Source: JAGVSR01 sp964458265 | Lineage (GTDB): Bacteria > Pseudomonadota > Alphaproteobacteria > Rhizobiales > Hyphomicrobiaceae | DNA: 36,833 bases | Direction of reading: 5' to 3' | Assembly (NCBI GenBank): GCA_964458265.1 | Contig: CAYWIF010000029.1 | Location: 1 to 36,833 of the forward strand | In this document: positions 30,341 to 36,833 of the stretch, piece after piece | Layout of the letters: each line of letters opens with the position of its first letter | How positions within the stretch are numbered: position 1 is the stretch's first letter | Translations under genes and position numbers: made by a program | The notes under the pieces: model-generated | Told to the model about the DNA's origin: nothing | Database searches by the model: none | The model's input: the letters and a program-made list of their open reading frames with translations, nothing else

Positions 30341-31522
30341 ATGGACGACGGCGGCACCCGCGAAGCGACGGTTGTCAGCCGGATCGCCGACATCTCTGCT
30401 AGCGAGTGGGACCGGCTGGCCAACCCCAACCCATCCGCATTCAATCCATTCGTTGCGCACGGGTTCCTCGCAGCGCTGGAGCGCGCGGGCACGACGGGGG
30501 CGGAAGCCGGTTGGCTGCCCAAGCACATCGTTCTGAAGGCCGCGGACGGTTCGATCGAGGCCGCGATGCCGCTGTACGTGAAATCGCACAGCCGGGGCGA
30601 GTACGTTTTCGACCATGCCTTCGCGGATGCCTACCACCGGGCCGGCGGGCGCTATTATCCCAAGCTGCAAGTGGCGGTGCCGTTCACGCCGGTTCCGGGT
30701 CCGCGCCTGCTGGTGTCGCCTGAAGCGGATCGGGATACGGCAGAACAAACCTTGGTTGCGGCGGCGATGACGCTGGCCCAGACCATTGGCGCGTCGTCGC
30801 TCCACATTACGTTTCCCGATGAGGCCGCCTGGAAGAGGCTTGGCCGCTACGGACTTCTGCGCAGAACCGGGCAGCAGTTTCACTGGCAGAACCAAGGCTA
30901 CCGGACCTTCGACGACTTCCTGGCGAGCCTTGCGTCGCGCAAGCGCAAGATGGTGCGCAAAGAGCGGGCAGAGGCGGTGGCAGGACTGACGATCGAAACG
31001 GTGACCGGCCCGGCCATCTCGGACGCGCACTGGGACGCCATGTATGCGTTCTATGTGGACACAGGTGCGCGCAAGTGGGGCCAGCCCTACCTCAACCGGG
31101 CCTTCTTCGCTGAACTGGGCAGCACGATGGCCGACCAGTGCCTGCTGATGTTTGCCAAGCGCGGTGAAAAGCGCATTGCGGGCGCCCTGCACATGATCGG
31201 CGGGGATTGCCTCTACGGGCGGTACTGGGGCGCAATCGAGCACGTGCCCTATATGCATTTCGAACTGTGCTACTACCGCGCCATCGACTTCGCGATTGCC
31301 CACGGGCTGATGCGCGTTGAGGCGGGTGCACAGGGCGAACACAAGCTGGCGCGGGGCTATAACCCCGTCACGACCTACTCGGCGCACTGGTTCGCCGATC
31401 CCGGCCTGCACAAGGCTGTGGCGCGGTTTCTCGTCGAAGAACGGCGTGCGGTCGCGGACGCCAACCGGCTGCTTGCAGATTTCTCGCCCTATAAGAAGGC
31501 AATGGCCGAAGAACAGGACTGA
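30341..31522 (+). CDS. FemAB-like GNAT-fold protein (DUF482/peptidogalycan family)
   Basis: A 393-residue cytoplasmic protein of the DUF482 family, related to FemAB-type aminoacyltransferases and GNAT acyltransferases. Recognisable segments are PFVAHGFLAALERAG near the start, HAFADAYHRAGGRYYPKLQVAVPFTPVPGPR (in two consecutive pieces), RKRKMVRKERAEAV, and the C-terminal GAQGEHKLARGYNPVTTYSAHW, all typical of this group. The substrate is unknown. GGAG 8 nt before the ATG at 30341 favours this start over one 24 bp upstream. It is followed after 85 bp by the HIT gene, a common pairing in alphaproteobacteria. Confidence 0.87.
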   Translation: MDDGGTREATVVSRIADISASEWDRLANPNPSAFNPFVAHGFLAALERAGTTGAEAGWLPKHIVLKAADGSIEAAMPLYVKSHSRGEYVFDHAFADAYHRAGGRYYPKLQVAVPFTPVPGPRLLVSPEADRDTAEQTLVAAAMTLAQTIGASSLHITFPDEAAWKRLGRYGLLRRTGQQFHWQNQGYRTFDDFLASLASRKRKMVRKERAEAVAGLTIETVTGPAISDAHWDAMYAFYVDTGARKWGQPYLNRAFFAELGSTMADQCLLMFAKRGEKRIAGALHMIGGDCLYGRYWGAIEHVPYMHFELCYYRAIDFAIAHGLMRVEAGAQGEHKLARGYNPVTTYSAHWFADPGLHKAVARFLVEERRAVADANRLLADFSPYKKAMAEEQD

Positions 31523-31607
31523 TTGCCAGATGTCCGCGCGCGCCTTGACGGACCGCGCACCCCTCCCCTAAGCCGGTGCATCAGACGAGGGCCGAAGGAG
31601 ACCGAGC

Positions 31608-32036
31608 ATGTCCGCCGCCTACGACACCGGAAACATTTTCGCCAAGATCCTGCGCGGCGAAATTCCGTCGCACCGCGTCTATGAAGATGACGATGTGATC
31701 GCGTTCATGGATGTGATGCCGCAAGCGACAGGCCATACCTTGGTCGTGCCGAAGGCCGCGTCACGCAACCTGCTCGATGCCGATCCCGCCGTGCTCGCCA
31801 AGCTCATGCCGATTGTGCAGAAAATCGCGAGGGCGGCGAAGTCAGCTTTCGCGGCGGACGGCATAACGGTCAATCAGTTCAACGAGGCGCCCGCCGGCCA
31901 GACGGTGTTTCACCTGCACGTGCATATTATCCCGCGTCACGATGGCGTGCCACTCAAGAGCCATGCGCGCGGGATGGAGGACGGCGCGGTACTTGCCGAG
32001 AACGCCGCAAAACTGAAAGCGGCGCTCGCGGGGTGA
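31608..32036 (+). CDS. HIT family hydrolase
   Basis: A 142-residue histidine-triad protein: nucleotide hydrolase or transferase of the Hint branch, cytoplasmic. The triad is His102-x-His104-x-His106 in VFHLHVHIIPR, preceded by NQFNEAPAGQ. The N-terminal NIFAKILRGEIPSHRVYEDD is typical of HinT/PKCI-like members. GGAG precedes the ATG. It converges on the DUF2314 gene, with 40 bp between stops and no obvious terminator. Confidence 0.94.
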   Translation: MSAAYDTGNIFAKILRGEIPSHRVYEDDDVIAFMDVMPQATGHTLVVPKAASRNLLDADPAVLAKLMPIVQKIARAAKSAFAADGITVNQFNEAPAGQTVFHLHVHIIPRHDGVPLKSHARGMEDGAVLAENAAKLKAALAG

Positions 32037-32076
32037 ATGCGCGAACGCCGCCTATGTCTTCACTCCGGCATACGGC

Positions 32077-33984
32077 TCAGGGCGTCTCATACATCTGACG
32101 ATAGACGGCGGCCTGTTCTTCGGGCATCCGCGGCAGCAGGATGCGCATGGTTTCGTTGCCGACGAGCTTGCCGTTGCGCTTGAAGGTCCAGTCCGAAATC
32201 ATGTCGCCGCTGAACTCGTAGCGCTGACCCATTTTCACCGTCGTCACGCTCTGCGGCTGATTGCTGATCACGCCGGAGAATTTGCCGTTCTCGCGCTTGA
32301 TGCGGGTCAGCCAGAAGTGTTCGGTCGACCCGTTGCCGGAAATGGCAACTTTGAGTGCGTGATCGGCTTCGGTTGATGCCGGGGCATCGTAGCTTTTCCA
32401 GAAGTCGTTCAGAGAGCCTCTTGCCTTCTGGATGGCGGCGTTCATGTCCTTGTCTTCGGACAGGACCGAGATCACACCGTCTTTCTGCTTAGGCGGTGCA
32501 ACGACCGGTTTTTCCACGGTCGGCGGCGTCACCGCGGCGATCTTCGTTGTTTCCTTGGCGTGCGAAGCACTCTCGGCGGCGGGTTGCGCTTCTGCCGTGG
32601 CAGGTTTTGCCGGAGCGGGTGCGGCCGGTACGACGGCCGCAGGCTTTTCACTATCCTGCGACGGAGCGGTCTTGGCTTCCGACGGCTTGGTTGCGGCTGC
32701 TGGAGCGACCGGCGCCGGCGGTGCCACAGCCGGTGCTGCGGGTTTGACCGGTGGCGGCGTGGTCTTGGCCGTATCGAGCGCGGCCATCTGATTGGACGCG
32801 GGGGCGGCCAGCGCGCTCATCGCCGGTGTGGCGGGCTTGTCAGGCTGCGCGACTGAGGCTTTGGGTGCTACCGCGACGGGCGGTTTTGCTTCGGTGGCAG
32901 GCGCGGTCTTTCCTTCTACCGTTACCGGCGGTTTGGCTTCTGCAATCGAGGCGGGCTTGTCCGCAACCGGCGCGACCGGCTTTGCGGCTGGGGCTGCCGG
33001 GCTTGCCTCGGCGGCAACGACGACCTTGGCGCCCGACGCGGCAACATCGGTGGACTTGATCGCTTTCGGCGGTGCCGGCTTGGTCTCGGCAGTAGCGGCA
33101 GGCTTGGCAGCTTCGACGGCGACGGAATTGGGCGCCTTCGCCTCGGCTTTCAGTTCCGGTTTGACTGCGTCGATCTTCGCCGGTGCAGGCGTGACTGCCG
33201 AGGGTTGCTGGGCAACAGTCCGAGCCTGGTCGATCTTGTTCATCCATGCGCCCGACCCGGAAGATTTGGGAGCCGGGGTGTCCGCACCGGACGGGACTTT
33301 GGCGACCGTGGTCATCCATTCGCCGACGGTGACGGTCGTGGGAGCGGCGGCCATGGCGACCGGGCCTTTCGCACCGCATCCGGCCTCGCAACTGATCTGC
33401 CCCGGCACGTTCGCAGCCGTGGGCGCCGGCGTTGCATCCGCGGGAGCCTGCCGCTTGGGCACCATCGAGACGATTTCGGCACTTGTGCCGGCCGGGCAGC
33501 CGGCGGTGCAGACGACCACATACGCGTCGGGATGGGCCTCCATAAGTGGGTGCAATTCGACCGTGCTGCGGTTCATGTCTTCCTTCAGCAGCTCCTTGGC
33601 GCGAAGGTCGTAGTAATCGGGGCCGCGCTTGTCGAGCAGCGGATTGGGCTTGTTCTTGTCCTTGTCGGGATCGCTGAACAGCGCGCGCTTGGCCGCTTCA
33701 CGGGCAGCGGCCGTGGAGACGGAGGAACCGCGTTCAGGCTTGGCAACAGATCGCGGTGTTTCAGGCTCTTTTGACTCACGTTCATCGGAGGCTTCGTCGC
33801 GTCTGTCGCGATCCGATCGCTCCTCTTCGCCGGAATTGGGCGGCGAAATCTCCTTTTCGCTCGTGTCTTCGTCGACGATGACCGGCTCGTTTTCGAAGGC
33901 GATCGCCGTCGCAGGCAAGATCACGGCGGCCAGTGCGGCGCAGAGCAGGCCGGCAACGAAGCGCGCGGACACATATTTGATCAT
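32077..33984 (-). CDS. Exported protein with long Pro/Ala linker and C-terminal DUF2314 domain
   Basis: A 635-residue envelope protein. A signal peptide (MIKYVSARFVAGLLCAALAAVIL then TAIAF) is followed by an acidic/Arg-rich disordered stretch (about 35-90). A short conserved segment (DYYDLRAKELLKEDMNRS ... HPDAYVVVCTAGCPAG) with two Cys comes next, and two more Cys occur at SCEAGCG. About 300 residues of Pro/Ala/Lys low complexity (about 220-505) lead to a C-terminal DUF2314 domain (about 510-635: NAAIQKARGSLNDFW, EHFWLTRIKRENGKFSGVISN, GQRYEFSGDMISDWTF). DUF2314 domains are usually short stand-alone proteins, so this is an unusual fusion. The linker is long enough to reach through peptidoglycan. 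Function unknown. Confidence 0.8.
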   Translation of the reverse strand: MIKYVSARFVAGLLCAALAAVILPATAIAFENEPVIVDEDTSEKEISPPNSGEEERSDRDRRDEASDERESKEPETPRSVAKPERGSSVSTAAAREAAKRALFSDPDKDKNKPNPLLDKRGPDYYDLRAKELLKEDMNRSTVELHPLMEAHPDAYVVVCTAGCPAGTSAEIVSMVPKRQAPADATPAPTAANVPGQISCEAGCGAKGPVAMAAAPTTVTVGEWMTTVAKVPSGADTPAPKSSGSGAWMNKIDQARTVAQQPSAVTPAPAKIDAVKPELKAEAKAPNSVAVEAAKPAATAETKPAPPKAIKSTDVAASGAKVVVAAEASPAAPAAKPVAPVADKPASIAEAKPPVTVEGKTAPATEAKPPVAVAPKASVAQPDKPATPAMSALAAPASNQMAALDTAKTTPPPVKPAAPAVAPPAPVAPAAATKPSEAKTAPSQDSEKPAAVVPAAPAPAKPATAEAQPAAESASHAKETTKIAAVTPPTVEKPVVAPPKQKDGVISVLSEDKDMNAAIQKARGSLNDFWKSYDAPASTEADHALKVAISGNGSTEHFWLTRIKRENGKFSGVISNQPQSVTTVKMGQRYEFSGDMISDWTFKRNGKLVGNETMRILLPRMPEEQAAVYRQMYETP

Positions 33985-34091
33985 GGGAGTTCGCCTGACC
34001 GGTAAGACGGAAAATCGGTGAATGGACCGTTACAATCGCAAACGCGGGTAAACGAAATCCTTATGCGGAGCCCAAGCTGGAGCGAACGCCG

Positions 34092-34532
34092 TCAGCGATC
34101 GTGACGGAAGACGCCGGGTTGGCCCGGTGCAGCGTTGAGCAGGACGACGTTGCGGTAGTCGGTGCCGGCCAAAGCGCGGGTTGGTACGGCTATGACAGCG
34201 TGATGCTCCACGGCCGCGCCGGCGCCGGACTGCGGGCCCGCTCGATTAGGCTCAACGCGTGCCGCCAAGGGTTCGGCGACCATTTCGGAGGCTGGATCGG
34301 GGGCGATGGCGCCGGTTTCGAGGCGCGGTGCGGCCTTTATCTTCAAGCCGTGGAAGGCGGCGACGCAGGCGTCGGTGCGCTTCAAGTCTTCAAGCTGACC
34401 CGGCGACACTTTCACGATGCGGCCGCCGTCGCACAGGTAGGCTTCCTCGGCGCGGACGGCCTCGACGCCGGTCGCGGCCAAAAAGCCGAGCAAGAAAAGT
34501 CCCGTGCGCGAGGTGCGCGACATGCCCGCCAT
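34092..34532 (-). CDS. Exported small protein, unknown function
   Basis: A 146-residue protein with a signal peptide (LFLLGFLAATGVEAVRAEEAYLC). The first 50 mature residues look folded: EEAYLCDGGRIVKVSPGQLEDLKRTDACVAAF contains two Cys and is the most conserved-looking part. The rest is Pro/Ala-rich with a C-terminal YRNVVLLNAAPGQPGVFRHDR. I do not recognise the family. The ATG at 34532 has GGAGG 5 nt upstream; a TTG 4 codons earlier is less likely. It lies in a minus-strand row of envelope genes, 60 bp after the DUF900 hydrolase gene, so an operon is plausible. Confidence 0.68.
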   Translation of the reverse strand: MAGMSRTSRTGLFLLGFLAATGVEAVRAEEAYLCDGGRIVKVSPGQLEDLKRTDACVAAFHGLKIKAAPRLETGAIAPDPASEMVAEPLAARVEPNRAGPQSGAGAAVEHHAVIAVPTRALAGTDYRNVVLLNAAPGQPGVFRHDR

Positions 34533-34603
34533 GGCCGCCTCCAAGGATCATTGGGAACGGCAGGTTATGGTACGGCGCTTAACGGCTCGTTAAGGGACGG
34601 CGG

Positions 34604-36205
34604 TCAGGGCGTTACGGGATAGCGCCAGTAGTCGCCCGCTGACGTTCCGATTTTCTCCAGCAGCGGCACCCGCTTTTCCGGGGGACGTTCGCCGGTCTGG
34701 ATCAGGAGCTGGAGATCGTTCAAAAGCGCGTTGTTTTCCGCGTAACCGGAATGATTGAGGCCGAAACTGTCGGTGGAGACCGCCGTCACGTCGATGGTGT
34801 CGATACCCGGCAAAACGAGCGGGCCTTCGGGCGGCACGTCGCCGGCGCGCGGGATACCGCCGTGGAAGCGGCGCGACGCCGAGAGCGCCACGTCGTTGGA
34901 TGCGGCGTAGAGCGTGATGCCGCCGGCGAGCCCCTGGATTTCCTTGGCGATGTTTTCGAAGTTGTCACGGTCCACGTCGGGAGCGGCGAGAATGATCTGG
35001 CTGATGACGACGCCGGGCGGCGACGACGATTTGATATCGCGCAGCACCTGAAGGGCCGGCTGATTGCCCATGCTGTGGGCGATGACGGAAACCTTCTTGG
35101 CACCGCTCTCCTTGATCACGAGGTCAAAGAAATCGCGCATGTAGGGGACCGACTGGCCGGAACTCTCCCGGTCGTAGGTGTAACTCGACAGCCCGCCGCC
35201 GGATGGCCAGCTATAGTGAAAGGGTGCGCCATCGAACTTCAAATCGTAGGCGATCTGGGCCGTCCGGTAGATGCCATTGTCGAACGTGGTGTTGTAGCCA
35301 TGAACGAAAATGAGTGCGTGATCCTTGAAGCGTTCGGACTTGGCCAGCCGTTCGCGCACGATGGCCAGCAGTTCTTCCCGCGTCTGGGCCTTCAGCTCCT
35401 TCATCGTGAAGTGTTTCTCGGGGTCCTCTGCCTCCTCATAGACCGTGATGTCGAAGTAGGGGATGCGAATGGCCCAAGGCCGTTCGATCGTCGGCTGGAC
35501 GTGAGACTTCGGCACGGTCACGAGAGCTTGGCCAAGCGTCAGTTTCCGGCCGCGATTGAAGCCGTAGTCGAGACGCTTCTCGGTGGCGGCTTCCGCGCGG
35601 TCGGTGCCGAAGTAGACGGGTACGATATCGAAACCGGCGCGCTGTTCTTCGGCTGCAGTTCCGCCAGGTGGCGGCGGCGCAGCGGGCGCGGGGGCCGGAG
35701 GTGGGGGTGGCGCACCGGACGATGTATCCGAGCCGCCCAGTCCGCGTGACGGGGGAGGGTCCGCTGGCGGTGGGCCCGCACCACCTACAGGCTCGGGAGG
35801 AGCCGATTCCGACGCGATCACGTCATCCGGCGGCGCGGCGGCTGCCGGTTCCTCCGGTGCAGCTTCGCCGACGACAACCGGGGGCGCCTCGTCATCCGTT
35901 TCATATGCCCGAGGTTTGGCGGCCTTCTTTTTGGGCGGCGGTCGGGCGGCGTCGCGTGGCGGGCCGGTCGCGTCTTCGGACTGCGGGGCGGTCGCGACCG
36001 GAGGCAAGGCGCGATCGAGCGAGCCGAACTCGCTCGTCAAAACGACGAGGGCAACGGGCAGTATAGCCAGGGCGAGAAGGCAGAGGCGCGCCAGCGCGCG
36101 CGCCAGTTTGGGCATGGCCCCCGTCGCGCTCCAAGCGAAGGCGAACAGCAGCAGCGTGGCCAGGACCGCCAAGCCGTAGCGCGCGAATTCGGAAAGTTCC
36201 GCCAT
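34604..36205 (-). CDS. Membrane-anchored alpha/beta hydrolase (DUF900)
   Basis: A 533-residue protein with two N-terminal hydrophobic helices (about 9-27 and 36-57), then a Pro/Ala/Gly-rich spacer (about 65-190), then an alpha/beta-hydrolase domain of the DUF900 type. The domain shows VPVYFGTDR, ALIFVHGYNTTFDNG (oxyanion region), FHYSWPSGGG, and the nucleophile elbow AHSMGNQPALQ with Ser378; NHSGYAENN near the C-terminus supplies a candidate catalytic His. The enzyme is tethered to the membrane, probably with its catalytic domain in the periplasm. The substrate is unknown; esterase or lipase-like activity is likely from the fold. It is divergent from the MeaB gene. Confidence 0.85.
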   Translation of the reverse strand: MAELSEFARYGLAVLATLLLFAFAWSATGAMPKLARALARLCLLALAILPVALVVLTSEFGSLDRALPPVATAPQSEDATGPPRDAARPPPKKKAAKPRAYETDDEAPPVVVGEAAPEEPAAAAPPDDVIASESAPPEPVGGAGPPPADPPPSRGLGGSDTSSGAPPPPPAPAPAAPPPPGGTAAEEQRAGFDIVPVYFGTDRAEAATEKRLDYGFNRGRKLTLGQALVTVPKSHVQPTIERPWAIRIPYFDITVYEEAEDPEKHFTMKELKAQTREELLAIVRERLAKSERFKDHALIFVHGYNTTFDNGIYRTAQIAYDLKFDGAPFHYSWPSGGGLSSYTYDRESSGQSVPYMRDFFDLVIKESGAKKVSVIAHSMGNQPALQVLRDIKSSSPPGVVISQIILAAPDVDRDNFENIAKEIQGLAGGITLYAASNDVALSASRRFHGGIPRAGDVPPEGPLVLPGIDTIDVTAVSTDSFGLNHSGYAENNALLNDLQLLIQTGERPPEKRVPLLEKIGTSAGDYWRYPVTP

Positions 36206-36442
36206 CGATGTCCCCCTTCAAGCGGCGCGGCAGTGTAGCGGTGTCCCGCGCGCGGGCAATCCCACCCTTTCCGATACCAGCCGAAAATGTCGCCAAGACG
36301 AGGGCGTCGCGGGACAATGGGACAACGGCGACGGGACGCACCCAGACCCCTTGCGGCGCAGTGATTTCCTGCACATGGTCCGGCAAACTCCGGCGATGTC
36401 CGGGTTGCACGTCCCTCCAGCCACCGCCGGACCGATCTCGCG

Positions 36443-36833
36443 ATGCGCCACACGCCAAACCCGGAAGAGTACAAGGAGCGCATCCTTGGCGGCGACCGCA
36501 CGGCGCTGGCGCGCGCGATCACGCTCGTGGAAAGCACGAAAGCCGCGCACAGCGCGGAGGCCCAGGAACTTTTGCAATTGCTGCTGCCGCATTCCGGCGG
36601 TGCGATCCGCCTTGGCATCACCGGCGTTCCCGGTGTCGGTAAATCGACGACGATCGATCAACTCGGCACCAATCTCGTCAACGCTGGCCACAAGGTGGCG
36701 GTACTGGCCGTCGATCCGACATCAAAGCGCACAGGCGGCTCGATCCTCGGGGATAAAACCCGAATGGCGCAGCTCGCCCCGCTCGACAACGCCTTCATTC
36801 GTCCGTCCCCGACATCGGGCACGCTCGGCGGGG
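36443..36833 (+). CDS. meaB: Methylmalonyl-CoA mutase-associated GTPase MeaB (3' end outside window)
   Basis: The first 130 residues of a G3E-family GTPase. The Walker A motif is GVPGVGKST (about 57-65), followed by VAVLAVDPTSKRTGGSILGDKTRM and IRPSPTSGTLGG, both highly characteristic of MeaB/ArgK. MeaB protects and loads cobalamin on methylmalonyl-CoA mutase. In methylotrophs this serves the ethylmalonyl-CoA pathway and in others propionate metabolism. The ATG at 36443 is followed by the expected N-terminal helices but lacks a clear ribosome site. The reading frame runs off the window end with no stop. Confidence 0.92.
   Translation, partial: MRHTPNPEEYKERILGGDRTALARAITLVESTKAAHSAEAQELLQLLLPHSGGAIRLGITGVPGVGKSTTIDQLGTNLVNAGHKVAVLAVDPTSKRTGGSILGDKTRMAQLAPLDNAFIRPSPTSGTLGG

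Overview
The window is about 36.8 kb of high-GC alphaproteobacterial chromosome, almost certainly order Hyphomicrobiales (Rhizobiales) and possibly a Hyphomicrobium-like methylotroph. The evidence is gene content and order: hemA of the glycine-dependent (C4) type, the LdtR/L,D-transpeptidase pair, a DUF2155-NDUFA12 pair, rnr-DUF983-NUDIX-rpmG, divK-pleD beside a DUF3572 gene, and an EipB-type DUF1849 protein. Assignment below order level is inference. No tRNA, rRNA, CRISPR array, prophage or transposase is visible.

Layout. 1-11.7 kb: the 3' end of a sulfotransferase-like gene. Then hemA with an FNR/FixK-type box far upstream, an exported truncated haemoglobin, a two-Cys OhrR-type regulator, an exported L,D-transpeptidase and its MarR-type regulator LdtR, and an enoyl-CoA hydratase/3-hydroxyisobutyryl-CoA hydrolase. 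Next come an extensin-like exported protein, hemB, a small membrane protein, an exported catalase-family peroxidase, and the DUF2155 and NDUFA12 genes. 11.7-16.1 kb: nrdJ, the B12-dependent ribonucleotide reductase, with candidate NrdR boxes and a clear terminator. 16.1-17.5 kb: a small accessory segment with an AT-richer orphan gene, a GIY-YIG nuclease gene set between near-identical 31-bp palindromic repeats, another repeat type and an assembly gap. 17.5-21.3 kb: rnr, DUF983, NUDIX, rpmG. 21.3-21.8 kb: a gene-free stretch with strong nested inverted repeats that may be a structured RNA. 21.8-26.5 kb: pleD and divK (minus), DUF3572, EipB-like, RidA and a glycerophosphodiester phosphodiesterase. 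26.5-28.9 kb: an autotransporter with tandem 114-residue repeats, interrupted by a second assembly gap. 29.4-36.2 kb: an exported M48 protease, a FemAB-like GNAT protein, a HIT hydrolase and three envelope proteins (an exported DUF2314 protein, an unknown exported protein, a membrane-tethered DUF900 hydrolase). The window ends inside a MeaB-type GTPase gene.

Functional threads. (i) Tetrapyrrole supply (hemA, hemB) sits with haem proteins and peroxide sensing (truncated globin, catalase-like peroxidase, OhrR). (ii) Envelope maintenance recurs: L,D-transpeptidase/LdtR, EipB, M48 protease, autotransporter, DUF2314, DUF900. (iii) Cobalamin dependence is suggested twice, by nrdJ and meaB. (iv) DivK-PleD is the polar-differentiation/c-di-GMP module of asymmetrically dividing alphaproteobacteria.

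Most useful observations: both runs of 100 N are bordered by repeats of exactly 55 bp, which points to a k=55 assembly artefact. This predicts that the autotransporter gene is intact with a true gap of 198 nt, or 198 plus multiples of 342. Other leads are the GIY-YIG gene between palindromic repeats and the unexplained structured intergenic region at 21.40-21.54 kb. I found no clearly new multi-gene defence or biosynthetic system.
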